A stretch of 64,000 nucleotides of DNA. Origin: Elysia crispata. Its lineage: Eukaryota > Mollusca > Gastropoda > Plakobranchidae. Below the pieces are notes generated by a model that searched no databases, had not been told where the DNA came from, and saw only the letters and a program-made list of their open reading frames with translations. Below are positions 1-12,400 of this stretch, piece by piece. A program made the translations under genes and the position numbers. How positions within the stretch are numbered: the first letter of the stretch is position 1; each line of letters opens with the position of its first letter. The stretch spans positions 1 through 64,000 of the forward strand of contig JAWDGP010003624.1 of assembly GCA_033675545.1 (NCBI GenBank), given 5' to 3'.

Positions 1-1187
1 ATTCTATTTAATATAGTATTAAAAGGGAACAAAAACAATTTGCCCCTTCTGACATTTTTTTTCTCAGCTTTATTTTGTAAACTTTTTTTTATTTATAAAG
101 ACATTCTCTATTGTTTTTAAGATTGATAAAGTTTGTATAAATGTCTAGAAAGTTAGTAGGGAAAGAATGAGTTGCAAAGGGGTTAATTCTGAGACCAAAA
201 TTTTATATAATCTGTAACCTTCTTGTGGAATAAATTTTGTCGCTATTTGGGAGCTTTTCAATCATGCATTGGTTGAGTTTTTTGAAAAGGTGAATATTTT
301 CCTTAAACTTTTACATTGTTTTCTTAAGATTGTCCAGAGACGGTTCCTTATACTTTTATTAGTTTTTTGTTTTTTTTTTTCTCCCAGGTTTCTTTGAAAC
401 TATCTGTGTTTACTTTGGGATTTAAGTTGCCTAGGTCTAGACTGGTTGTACTAACCTATCTACTGTTTGATCTTTGATGCTGGTTTTTTTTTTTTCGTTT
501 TTTGGTCATGCAGCAAACCCCAGTCATTGATTCCTTCTCTTACATTTTTTATTCTCATAGTTATTGAATCTTGAACAGATTCTGAGAAACACTAATTTGC
601 TAGTTTGGTTATCAGCACTGCTTAGTCTTGAGCAAGTGAAAATAAAAACAAAACGATTTATTGATCTTAAGTCAGTGGCATATCAAAGTATCACAGGTGT
701 GCCAGGGTGATGCCTCTTTCTCAGGCACTACTATGTTCCTTTTTATATATTTTTGCTTTCAGAAGTTGTCCCTTTTTCTCATTTCAACCATTTCACATGA
801 CTTATCCTAATGTTTGTTTCAGCCCAGCACAACTGACGAAGTGCCCCCCCTCCCTGCCTCTCCTTCTTACTAATTTACCAATATACGTGACAAAAGTGAT
901 GACAGTCTTGCAAGTAGCATAATTTATCACTCAACATCATTTTAGTCATTTAGCACCATTCTTCATCTGAAATCGCATGCTCTTTACTGCCTGCATATAA
1001 TTTTTTTCTGAAATATATACCAGCCTTGGTTTTGTGTGCTGGTTGCAAGACATCTTCCTGTGCTTCCTTGGGCCACCTGTGAAATGTATGATATGCCATA
1101 TAAGACTAGAATTTTGGCAGTTATCACTAAGATACAATGACTTATTTCAGCGTTATTTAAGATTTCGAGTTGCAGAAACGTAAACTT
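1..1187. other. AT-rich non-coding stretch
   Basis: Poly-T-rich sequence with no long open frame that resembles a protein. Nothing beyond homopolymer runs is recognisable. It could be intron or long 3' UTR of a gene lying outside the window. Confidence 0.5.
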
Positions 1188-1397
1188 GCTCTCTGTGAAA
1201 ATTAGTCCATATTAGTTGCACTCTGTGAAAATTAGTCCAATTAGTTGCACTCTGTGAAAATTAGTCCATATTAGTTGCACTCTGTGCAAAATTAGTCCAT
1301 ATTAGTTGCACTGTGAAAATTACTCCATATTAGTTGCACTCTGTGAAAATTAGTCCATATTAGTTGCACTCTGTGAAAATTAGTCCATATCAGTTGG
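1188..1397. repeat. 30-bp minisatellite, about 7 units
   Basis: The unit CTCTGTGAAAATTAGTCCAT followed by ATTAGTTGCA repeats in tandem about seven times with single-base and small indel differences. No coding potential is seen. Confidence 0.9.
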
Positions 1398-2220
1398 TCA
1401 AATAGTTCTCGTAGTGGAGGGTACATATTTTCTATTTTATAAAAAGGTTTTTGTTCAGCTGAATATAATTTTTCATCATTTTATTTCTTCAGATGGTTTT
1501 TGCATTTCATCTTTTTACAAGAGTTGTGGTCTTTCAGGGAAAGCCCTTTTAAGTCGGCTTCTTTGCCAGCCCCTCTAAATTATTAGCTTCGAAATTTTGT
1601 TCTTTTTCCACTAACTTCAGATCGGCAATCTTTTGACTATGTCAGTTGTAGGCTTGCTATCTTTTTCTTGTTCCATTACTTTCCTTGACAGTAAGAGGGA
1701 TATAATGCTCATGAATTAAAAATGGTAGATCATAAAATTAGTTCAAGTCAGAGCAATAAAAATCCATATCTAGGATATTCAGTGCTATGAGAAATAACAG
1801 CTTGTCAGATTCTATTTTCTTTTAGGTGTTTTATATCCCAATTCCAGTGGTTACTTACATTTTTCTCTCTCTATATATATTTACCTTGGATACTAAAACT
1901 TATCCATTCTCTATCTACCAGACTCGTTTAGAGACCATAAATAAATAGAACTGCTCAACAATAAGTTATTTGTTATGGATTTTAACATCTTAAACCACTA
2001 AAGGGTAAAGTGTCTCCTCAACAATTTTAACACATTCCTTCCTGAAGTCTATAAAATGTAAATAAAATTAAAAATTACGCTGCATTATTAATGGTGGATG
2101 AATATTAAGTACAATCTAAAGATATTTATAGTAATTTGCTTAAATCTAAACAGTAACAGCCTTTGTTTGTATTGGTGGATGGTAGCTGTTTATGTCGTGA
2201 AGTAAACTTTTTTTTTTGTC
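1398..2220. other. Non-coding stretch
   Basis: AT-rich sequence with no open frame of interest, no inverted repeats noticed and no recognisable element. Confidence 0.5.
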
Positions 2221-3099
2221 TTTAGAACATGGATGGCCTCCCTTTACCCTCCTACCATTTCGGCTACTTCACACTCTCCTCTAAAACTATTTTTTGTCTT
2301 CAGGGCCCTTGTAGACAAAAACTTGATTATTCCTAGTTTTCCCTCCAGCTCTTAAGTGGTAAAAATGATCAAAACTCTAACTTCACACCTATTTGTCTAC
2401 AGAGCTTGTCTCTCCCCAATTCCTATCAATTTGTCTATTGAGCTCTAGTGTCTCCCCCCATTTCCCTCAGCACTGCATTGGTAAAAATGGTCAACTCAAA
2501 AATATTTAGGTGAAATCAATTTTTTTTCTCACACTTTAAACTAAGCATTTACGCTTTCTTTTTGTTTAAAATAATTTTATTTTGGCTTCATAGAATTCTG
2601 TTTATGTAAATTTTTCTCCTGGCAGTGTTGTCCAGTCCTCTGGGTATATTTCCGTTGCTGTCTCATGTTTACGCTTGTGTTTTGGTGTCACAGCTTGTGC
2701 TTTGTTTTGTGTGTGGGTGTCACACCTTATGCTTGATGTTTGAGTGTGTGTGTCTGGGTGTCACGCCTTGTGCTTCATGTTTGTTTTACATGTTTTCCAT
2801 GCTAAGAAATACAGCCTGTGCCATAAATACAACTATTAACATGGAAACAACCTTCAACTGAGCTTTAGTCAAAAAATTTAAGTATTAAAATTTTCTCCTC
2901 TCTTATTGTCCCAAAGTAACATTCTTACTATAGCCTACAGTATTTTTTTTTACCTACACAGTACAAAGATTACACCTTTCCCCATTTTCCCAACTAATTG
3001 TCTACAGAGCTGGAATCTCCCCAACGCCCACAGATTCATTTGTCTATAGAGCTCGTCTCTCCCCAATTCCCACCTGCCGGTTATTTGTCTATAGAGTTC

Positions 3100-3100
<1 letters not shown>
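2221..3100 (+). repeat. Scattered acceptor-like repeat family (diverged copies)
   Basis: At least six diverged copies of a motif of the form pyrimidine run, TTTGTCTACAGAGCT, then GTCTCTCCCCAATTCCC occur near 2,228, 2,293, 2,396, 2,430, 2,995, 3,035 and 3,085. Each resembles a 3' splice site (polypyrimidine tract plus CAG or TAG). The same core reappears in the 60-bp array and the cassettes downstream, so they are probably one family. The 78-codon frame at 2,625-2,861 lies between copies and looks like chance. Confidence 0.55.

Positions 3101-3101
<1 letters not shown>

Positions 3102-3168
<67 letters not shown>
3102..3168. repeat. (CT)n microsatellite
   Basis: About 33 uninterrupted CT dinucleotides begin exactly where other copies of the surrounding repeat read GTCTCTCCCC. 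This suggests the tract was seeded inside that repeat. Confidence 0.95.
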
Positions 3169-3173
<5 letters not shown>

Positions 3174-3939
3174 CCCACGTAAGTGTCTAAATAGCTTTAA
3201 GCATGTCCTTAATGTTTCCTACAGAGCAAGAACTAAATGACATGTTGATGACATACAATTATTATTACCATTTAGCAGATATTTTTTCCCGCTTTTAATT
3301 TCTGGAGCAGTAAATATTTTATGTTTGGGGCATTGTCTGATTTTTTTTTAATCCTATTGTGCCTTTTGTATCTTGTGCGTCTATTTTTGTCGGCTGTTAT
3401 TAGTGACTGTGTTAGGATGTAGTTGAATTTACCTCATAATCAGTCCAAAAGATTTCTCTCAATTTATTTTTACCGTTTCTTTACATCATACTGCTTAAAG
3501 ATACTAATTTGAAATAGATTTTTTTTCAAACTATCTAATGTAACCAGTTTCCAGCAATTTGTTAAAGTTTTAGAAAGAATGTTGAAAGGAAACCTTTCCT
3601 TGGTTCAAAATTTATTTCCATTGTGCTTAGCTCTTTTTACTATTTTACTACAGTAAGCTGAGTACTCTAAAGTTCTATTACAATTTTGTCTATTATTCGG
3701 ACTGTTTGTGAGGCATTTTCTCATTGGCAACATCATACCTGCCTTTGGCGGTGGGTGGGTGGGTGGGTGGGAGGGGGGAAATGGATGGGAGGGGGAAGTT
3801 AGCGCAGTTTAGGAATAGTGGAGGGGAGGGGGTGCTAGAGATATGGGAAGGGGTGAAGGTTGCAATCTCAAAATCATTCTCTTTCAAAAGAAGAGCTCAA
3901 TTTTGTTCTCTTCCCTCTAAATGTTTTCTCAAGAGCCTT
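3169..3939. other. Non-coding stretch with a G-rich tract
   Basis: No gene is recognised. The stretch contains a run of GGGT repeats (3,749-3,778, listed separately) and a purine-rich segment to about 3,860. Short overlapping open frames on both strands look like by-products of base composition. Confidence 0.5.
3749..3778 (+). other. G-quadruplex-forming motif
   Basis: Five successive GGG runs are separated by single T residues, followed by a further run of six G. This fits the canonical G4 pattern with one-base loops, which is known to give very stable parallel quadruplexes. It lies about 160 bp upstream of the 60-bp minisatellite. Confidence 0.8.
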
Positions 3940-6900
3940 TATGGTCTCTTCCCTAATTTCTTGTTGATTTTTTGTCAACAGAGCCATAAATATCTTCATA
4001 AATAAATTAGACCCTATTTCTTGTTGATTTTTTTGTCAACAGAAACATAAACATCTGTATAAATAAACTAGACCCTATTTCTTGTTGATTTTTTGTCAAC
4101 AGAGCCATAAATATCTTCATAAATAAATTAGACCCTATTTCTTGTTGATTTTTTTGTCAACAGAAACATAAATATCTTCATAAATAAATTAGACCCTATT
4201 TCTTGTTGATTTTTTTGTCAACAGAAACATAAATATCTTCATTAATAAATTAGACCCTATTTCTTGTTGACTTTTTGTCAACAGACATAAATATCTTCAT
4301 AAATAAACTAGACCCTATTTCTTGTTGATTTTTTGTCAACAGAGCCATAAATATCTTCATAAATAAATTAGACCCTATTTCTTGTTGATTTTTTTGTCAA
4401 CAGAAACATAAATATCTTCATTAATAAATTAGACCCTATTTCTTGTTGACTTTTTGTCAACAGACATAAATATCTTTATAAATAAATGAGACCTTCTTTC
4501 TTGTTGATTTTTTTTGTCAACAGAGACATATATCTTCATTCGTAAATTAGACCTTATTCCTTGTTGATTTTTTATCAACAGAGCCATAAATATCTTCATT
4601 CGTAAATTAGACCCTATTTCTTGTTGATTTTTTGTCAACAGAGCCATAAATATCTTCATAAATAAATTAGACCCTATTTCTTGTTGATTTTTTTGTCAAC
4701 AGAAACATAAATATCTTCATAAATAAATTAGACCCTATTTCTTGTTGATTTTTTTGTCAACAGAAACATAAATATCTTCATTAATAAATTAGACCCTATT
4801 TCTTGTTGATTTTTTGTCAACAGAGCCATAAATATCTTCATTAATAAATTAGACCCTATTTCTTGTTGATTTTTTGTCAACAGAGCCATAAATATCTTCA
4901 TTAATAAATTAGACCCTATTTCTTGTTGATTTTTTGTCAACAGAGCCATAAATATCTTTATTAATAAATTAGACCTAATTCCTTGTTGATTTTTTTTCAA
5001 CAGAGCCATAAATATCTTCATTATTAAATTAGACCTTATTTCTTGTTGATTTTTTTTAGCAACAGACATAAATATCTTCATAAATAAATTAGACCCTATT
5101 TCTTGTTGATTTTGTGTCAACAGAGCCATAAATATCTTCATTAATAAATTAGAACCTATTTCTTGTTGTTTTTTTGTCAACAGAGCCATAAATATCTTTA
5201 TTAATAAATTAGAACCTATTTCTTGTTGTTTTTTTGTCAACAGAGCCATAAATATCTTTATTAATAAATTAGACCCTATTTCTTGTTGATTTTGTGTCAA
5301 CAGAGCCATAAATATCTTCATTAATAAATTAGACCCTATTTCTTGTTGATTTTTTGTCAACAGAGCCATAAATAACTTCATTTATAAATTAGCCCCTATT
5401 TCTTGTTGATTTTGTGTCAACAGAACCATAAATATCTTTAATAATAAATTAGACCCTATTCCTTGTTGATTTATCAACAAAAGAGACATAAATATCTTTA
5501 TTAATAAATTAGCCCCTATTTCTTGTTGATTTTGTGTCAACAGAACCATAAATATCCTTAATAATAAATTAGACCCTATTCCTTGTTGATTTATCAACAA
5601 AAGAGACATTAATATCTTCATTAAAAATTAGACCCTCTTTCTTGTTGATTTTTTATCAACAGAGTCATAAATATCTTCATTAATAAATTAGACCCTATTT
5701 CTTGTTGATTTTTTGTCAACAGAGCCATAAATATCTTCATTAATAAATTAGACCCTATTTCTTGTTGATTTTTTGTCAACAGAGCCATAAATATCTTCAT
5801 TAATAAATTAGACCCTATTTCTTGTTGATTTTTCATCAACAGAGACAAAAATATCTTAATAAAAACTTTAGACCTTATTTCTTGTTGATTTTTTGTCAAC
5901 AGAGCCATAAATATCTTCATAAATAAATTAGACCCTATTTCTTGTTGATTTTTTGTCAACAGAGCCATAAATATCTTCATTAATAAATTAGACCCTATTT
6001 CTTGTTGATTTTTTATCAACAGAGCCATAAATATCTTTATTAATAAATTAGACCCTATTTCTTGTTGATTTTTTGTCAACAGAGCCATAAACATCTTCAT
6101 AAATAAATTAGACCCTATTTCTTGTTGATTTTTTTGTCAACAGAAACATAAATATCTTCATTAATAAATTAGACCCTATTTCTTGTTGATTTTTCATCAA
6201 CAGAGACAAAAATATCTTAATAAAAACTTTAGACCTTATTTCTTGTTGATTTTTTTGTCAACAGAGCCATAAAAATCTTCATAAATAAATTAGACCCTAT
6301 TTCTTGTTGATTTTTTTGTCAACAGAAGCATAAATATCTTCATTAATAAATTAGACCCTATTTATGTTGATTTTTCATCAACAGACAAAAATATCTTAAT
6401 AAAATCTTTAGGCCTTATTTCTTGTTGATTTTTTATCAACACAGCCATAAATAGCTTCATTAATAAATTAGACCCTATTTCTTGTTGATTTTTTATCAAC
6501 ACAGCCATAAATACCTTCATTAATAAATTAGACCCTATTTCTTGTTGATTTTTTATCAACACAGCCATAAATACCTTCATTTTTATCAACAGAGCCATAA
6601 TCTTCATTAGTAAATTGAACCCTATTTCTTGTTGCTTTTTTTGTCAATAGAGCCATAAATATATTCATTAATAAATTAGAACCTATTTCTTGTTGATTTT
6701 TTTGTCAACAGAAACATAAATATCTTCATTAATAAATTAGACCCTATTGTTGATTTTTCATCAACAGAGACAAAAATATCTTAATAAAAACTTTAGACCT
6801 TATATGTTGATTTTTTATCAACAGAGCCATAAATATCTTCATTAGTAAATAAGACCCTTTTTCTTGATTTTTTTATCAACAGAGACATAAATATCTTAAT

Positions 6901-7040
6901 AAGAACTTTAGACCTTATTCCTTGTTGATTTTTTTTCAACAGAGCCATAAATATCTTCATTATTAAATTAGACCCTATTTCTTGTTAGTTTTTTTTATTA
7001 ACAAAGACATAAATATTAAGATTAACGAATTAAACCTTTT
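3940..7040. repeat. 60-bp minisatellite, about 51 units
   Basis: The unit reads TTGTTGATTTTTTGTCAACA, then GAGCCATAAATATCTTCATT, then AATAAATTAGACCCTATTTC. It runs almost without interruption for 3.1 kb. Each unit holds the inverted repeat GTTGA...TCAAC and looks like a 3' splice site (T tract plus CAACAG). Because 60 is a multiple of three, the minus strand has long open frames (for example 217 codons at 4,728-5,381 and 159 codons at 5,621-6,100) of a 20-residue repeat such as MKIFMALLTKNQQEIGSNLL. Units with one- or two-base indels break those frames, so a protein is unlikely. Confidence 0.95.
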
Positions 7041-7307
7041 TTTTTTACCCTAATTCTTGCATACATAATGGTGTTAAAGTCTGATGGTGTGAATCACCAG
7101 AATTCCTAATGTCATGGCAGTTTTCCTCAGCAAAAGTTTAAAAAATCATTTTAGGTGAAAAGTAATTTTATTTTTTTGCTACCAGCAGCTGCCTTCACGT
7201 GATTAAAGTGTAAGGGGGATAAATATATATTATATAATATATATCTTTTTCCTGTTAACATCCTAGGAACTGTAAATTGCAATCAAACCTTCACCCCATA
7301 GTGTGCT

Positions 7308-7440
<133 letters not shown>

Positions 7441-7448
7441 CCTCACAG

Positions 7449-8393
7449 TGTGTCCGCCCCTTGTCCTCCTGGTGGAGGATTCTTGTCCTCGGATCATCCT
7501 TTCGTTGTATATATGTAGTTCTTACTTTTCGCTTTTGTATTGTATTTCTTGGTTTCCACATTGTAAATATGAGCTTTTTTTCATTCTGTAAGCGTTGTAT
7601 CTACAAACTTTTGAGGCCTGTTTCCTGTAAGCATATGATGATTTGCAACCATCTATGATAATTTTACCAATGTTTAACTTGTGTGTATGCACACTGTGCG
7701 ATAATTTTGGCTCTCCTGGAATTAGTTTTTGTAATTTTTAATACTTTGTACAATAAATAAAATAGAATGGAGGAAAAAATTTTCCTTTTGATACGTAACC
7801 TTTGATATATAACATGTATAACTTTTTGTCCACAGAGCCCCTGTGGCTCTCCCCCTATCCCATTGCATTTCTTGGTTTGTACATCAGCAGCTATTTCCAT
7901 TTCTATACCTTTTGTGGCCTTTATTTTGCAATTTATAACCATAATTTGCTCCAGTTTTTTTCCAATTTTGATGGAGTATATATTAAATATTAAACTTGTG
8001 TTATGCACTTTGCACGAATAGATTTGAAAGTATTGACTATGCAAGAATGAATTTTTGTAATGAATAAAATAAATGGAGGAAAAAAACTTTCTTTGTCTAC
8101 AGTGCCCTAGTGGCTCTCCCTCTTTCCCATTACATAAAACTATTTTTTCTCTACAGAGCCATTGTGGCTCTCCCTCTTTCCCATTACATAAAACTATTTT
8201 TTCTCTACAGAGCCATTGTGGCTCTCCCCTTTACCAATCCATTTATAGGATAGTATATTATCAGCTTTTTTCATTTCCACATATCTGTGGCCTTTAATTT
8301 ACAACTTTCTAATCAGTTTACCAATGTTTAACTTGCTTCTATGGACTTCATGCGATTAGTTTTGTCACTGCTCAACCTTTTTAATGAAATAAA
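7449..8393 (+). repeat. Three tandem acceptor-plus-AATAAA cassettes
   Basis: Three diverged tandem copies of about 250-350 bp each start after a pyrimidine tract and CACAG or TACAG (ends at 7,448, 7,835 and 8,210). They share internal sequence such as TGTGGCCTTTA and ACCAATGTTTAACTTG, and each ends with AATAAA (7,752, 8,063 and 8,388). The arrangement looks like repeated terminal exons: a 3' splice site followed by a polyadenylation signal. Whether any is transcribed cannot be told from sequence. The 126-codon minus-strand frame at 7,664-8,044 has no recognisable domain. Confidence 0.55.
8091..8235 (+). repeat. 54-bp tandem repeat, three copies
   Basis: TCTACAGAGCCATTGTGGCT followed by CTCCCTCTTTCCCATTACAT repeats at 54-bp spacing (CTACAG at 8,097, 8,151 and 8,205). 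Each unit holds the 6-bp stem AGAGCC/GGCTCT after a pyrimidine-rich AG. A plus-strand frame (8,073-8,297) stays open through it only because 54 is a multiple of three. Confidence 0.8.
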
Positions 8394-8490
8394 ACGCCTC
8401 TTTACATTCTATTGACTTGGTTATACATTTAAAAAGGGAAAGCGCTTAGTGTACACGCAGAAAAATGCGAAACTGACTCCATAAACAGGA

Positions 8491-8503
8491 TGACCTATGA
8501 CCT
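8491..8503 (-). promoter_or_regulatory. DR1 nuclear-receptor element, unit 1
   Basis: TGACCTATGACCT is the exact complement of AGGTCA-T-AGGTCA, a perfect direct repeat with one-base spacing. This is the classic site for RXR, HNF4 and COUP-TF type receptors. Occupancy is untested. Confidence 0.5.
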
Positions 8504-8667
8504 GCAGGGGTCCTATGTCGCTGTTAGAGGAGAAAAACCCGGACAGCAATCCCAAAAAGTTTCACTTACTCTGAACTAACGCTCGATGAAAAAAGGATAA
8601 AGTATCTAAAATGGGAAAGCGCTTAGGGTACACGCAGAAAGATGCGTAACTGACTCCATAAACAGGG

Positions 8668-8680
8668 TGACCTATGACCT
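8668..8680 (-). promoter_or_regulatory. DR1 nuclear-receptor element, unit 2
   Basis: Same perfect 13-mer as in the preceding unit, exactly 177 bp further on. Confidence 0.5.
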
Positions 8681-8844
8681 GCAGGGGTCCTATGTCACTG
8701 TTAGAGGAGAAAAACCCGGACAGCAATCCCTAAAAGTTTCACTTACTCTGAACTAACGCTCGATGAAAAAAGGATAAAGTATCTAAAATGGGAAAGCGCT
8801 TAGGGTACACGCAGAAAAATGCGTAACTGACTCCATAAACAGGG

Positions 8845-8857
8845 TGACCTATGACCT
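8845..8857 (-). promoter_or_regulatory. DR1 nuclear-receptor element, unit 3
   Basis: Same perfect 13-mer, again 177 bp on. The corresponding site in unit 4 (9,022-9,034) has one mismatch in the second half-site, and unit 5 keeps only one half-site. Confidence 0.5.
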
Positions 8858-9420
8858 GCAGGGGTCCTATGTCACTGTTAGAGGAGAAAAACCCGGACAG
8901 CAATCCCAAAAAGTTTCACTTACTCTGAACTAACGCTCGATGAAAAAAGGGTGAAGTATCTAAAATGGGAAAGCGCTTAGGGTACACGCAGAAAAATGCG
9001 TAACTGACTCCATAAACAGGGTGACCTATGATCTGCAGGGGTCTTATGTCACTATGAGAGGAGAAAAACCCGGACAGCAATCCCAAAAAGTTTCAAGTAC
9101 TCTGAAGTAGTGCTTAATGAAAAATGAAAAAAGGATGAAGTATCTAAAAAGGGAAAGCGCTTAGGGTACAAACAGAAATATAACTGACTCCATAAACAGG
9201 GTGACCTATGTCACTATTAGAGTAGAAATATATATTTCTCTAAAATAATCTGTAACAAAAGACTGAGGTGCTGAGGGCAGTAGCTGAAAGTGAACGCAAA
9301 ACTGACTCTATAAGCAGTGGCGAACACCGACCTTCCCTAAGGTCTAAAAATCACCGCTAGAAGAGAAGAAGCCCAAACAGCAAAAGCCTTTCTAAAAAAT
9401 AAGTGTAAATTCAATGAAAA

Positions 9421-12400
9421 TATAGATAATAATGAGGTCTGCAAGTTTATCATTTTTTATCCTATACGCAGTATCTGAGAACAAAAACTACTGCAAGCTT
9501 TATAAGCAAAAAATATTAAATATTACTATAAGATCTGATTAGACTCAACATCATAGATTTTCCTATGCAAAGTCTGCTTAACACAATAGTTGTCTTGTGG
9601 CCACTTACATAATTTACATAATTTTTTTTCATTTATTTGGATATATTAATGGTTTTGTTTAAATTTGTACTGTATAATTCATGATGATAAAAAGACATGA
9701 TTTGAAGAAATGCACATTCAATGTCTAGCAATGTGTTGTTAATTTATATCACTTTGAATTCCTATTGCATATAAATCAAACATATAAATATGAACGTGCC
9801 TTTTGCCGTTTTCAAACTTTCTTTCATTTATCTTTCTAAAATCTAAGGTTTTAAGGAATATAATTTTTTTTCAAAAAAGTAGTTTCATAAGTATCTGTTA
9901 AGACTTAATGTGATAAAGGAAATATACATGTCTGTTTTGAATCTGAATAAAAAGAATTTTTCCTGTCCACATACCCTTATATTCATGAAGGGCAATTGAC
10001 ACTTTTGACTTTTATGTAATGAGATACAAATCTCCACTCTTACTTCTTGTTAGTTAAGAATAGAGCAGCTTGTAATGTCTTTCAATTGGAAATCACTTGG
10101 CTTCAATACCAGGCTTTTGTATAATAAGCTGAAATATTAAATTTCTGTACACTACCCTTACTTAGACTGGTTGAGAATGAAATATTGTTTGCATGCATGT
10201 CATTTGATCTTATAAATATTTGATTAATTAAATTTTGTTTTTCTGGCCTCATGATGTATTGTTATATTTCTACCTTTCGGACCAGTTGGTTCTCAGTTAC
10301 ATGCACTGTTAAGCAAACAGTCTATTTTTCGTTTAACTACTGCAGTAGATACAACGCTTTTTTGTAATATGTATATGTTTATATGTGAATTTTTTTAAGT
10401 TGGATCCTGTATTGGATACATTATTAATCTATTAATAATAAAAGCTGATATGACTATGATTAAAAATAAAAAAGGAAACTGTCTTGAGTAATTTGTGCCT
10501 TTCATTTTTGGCACTTAAATGTACAAAAAAATCAAGGGAAAAGATTTCTTTCACTCTTTTGTTATTCACCGAAATAAAGAGGAAAAATAAAGTTTAGAAG
10601 TCATGTTAATGACTGAAATAGAATAACTTCCTTTAAAAAAGCATCGGACTAAATGATATATAACTATATGGACATGCAACGTCTTTAAACATCCTTTTAT
10701 TATACAGGTGTGAATAATTGATCACACTTTTTTTTTAAATGGAAAATGCAGCGCGCAAATTTTATATCTATATAATTTTGAAACTTTGGAATAATTACTA
10801 TAGAAGTATTTATAGGAAATCTTAAGGCTGAATTACTTACTGAAGTGGATATCAGTTGTTGCATAAATAATCGCTTATATTTGTAAATTTTCTCTTGTTA
10901 ATGCGTCTTTATAACTTCTTGCTACATACCATTGGTTAAATAAGAAGCATATTTGCTGTGACGAGTTTCTACAATTGATAAGGCTATTTTCAAAGTGTTT
11001 TAAAAAGCTCGTGAGTTTTTTAGTCTTGGCTTTGTTTATAGCTTAAGCACTAGATTTGCAAATACTTGTCAAGCTATATTTCTAAATATTGACATAAAAA
11101 TTAAATTGATAAAAAGCATGATTAGTTTGATTAAAATAATATAAACTATGTATTCTTTCGACTATCATGTGCAAATGCAAATTACTATGCCTTTAACTTA
11201 TCAATTTAAAGTTTTACTTATTAATCCAATTTGAATATAATTTTCACATGTAATTTGCTGCATGGAAACTTCCGTAAAATTTTTTTTTTTAAATGTAACT
11301 GTTTGAAATCCAGATTTATTGGATACTTTATGTAATTGAAAAGATTTCATACTGTAATAGACATAATTATCTTCAAATTAAAAATGATCTTGTTTACAAA
11401 TTTTGTGAAATGTAATCCTTATTGTATATTCAGGCATAAGAATTTAATGTAAAACTAGTAACCCAGTCTTAAATATATATAATCTAACCTTGCTTTGAAA
11501 AGCTCTTTGGTTAAACACTCTGCTGTTCTTTTTAAAGTGACCATTTTGCATAAAAGGCTCATAACTCAATCCTGGTTACAAGTCCAGTAGTTTTTTTTTA
11601 TTGCCTTTGAGTTTGTGATTTTAAACTTTCTTAAATGAGCTACATAAAGTTAATATCTCAGTGATTTTCAATGCTTTATTAATATGGGATTAATGTTACT
11701 TGTTTTGTGTCATGATGTAGTAGGTGATTCTAGGTTTTTGGAATATAAATATTCTAGATGCTGACATGTAGTTTCTTATGTCTGTAAACTTTCAAGGCAT
11801 CATGTGAAGAAAAATTTTATGTAGTTTTTGAATGTTATTATAAAATAATTGTTATGAAGGCTTAGAGATTTTCATGTACACAGATTTGAATGTCAAAAGG
11901 AATATTAGTTTTGCATGAAAAATATTCTTTTCAATAATGTTTTATTACTTTATTTTTATAGTGATTTCTAAGGTTCCCTTTTTCAATATACATTATACCT
12001 CATTTTTTGTAGGAATTTGACTTTGGTTATGTACTAGTTGTTTATATAGCTTCCCATGCCATACCTTTATGATCTTTACACTTTATCAGTACGAATTATT
12101 GTAAATTAAATACATTTTTTACAATTTTTTGCCAAAGGCTTTGCTGGATAACATGGAACTTAATAATTATGTGCTTCCTTGTATTAATCTTTAGGACTTA
12201 TTTTCGTGCTTTGACACACGGGTTTAAATGAGTAAAAATATTCATCCTATGTTAGCAATCTTTTTTGTGTGTCCTATCAATATAAAAACATCTTTTAATT
12301 ATAAAAACTCAATATGTCAAAATGAAAAGAAAATAAAACACTGCAAAATAATTTAAGGTCTGTAATATTTGTTACCTAAATTTTCTGACTTGACAGATCG

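Larger units (their letters stand above)
8436..9420. repeat. 177-bp satellite, four good units plus two degenerate
   Basis: Units start with GGGAAAGCGCTTAG at 8,436, 8,613, 8,790, 8,967 and 9,151. The first four are exactly 177 bp apart. A degenerate sixth copy can be traced at about 9,290-9,420. The units are less AT-rich than the surroundings and contain CCTGCAGG and the sequence TGACCTATGACCT. No open frame persists through the array. Confidence 0.9.
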
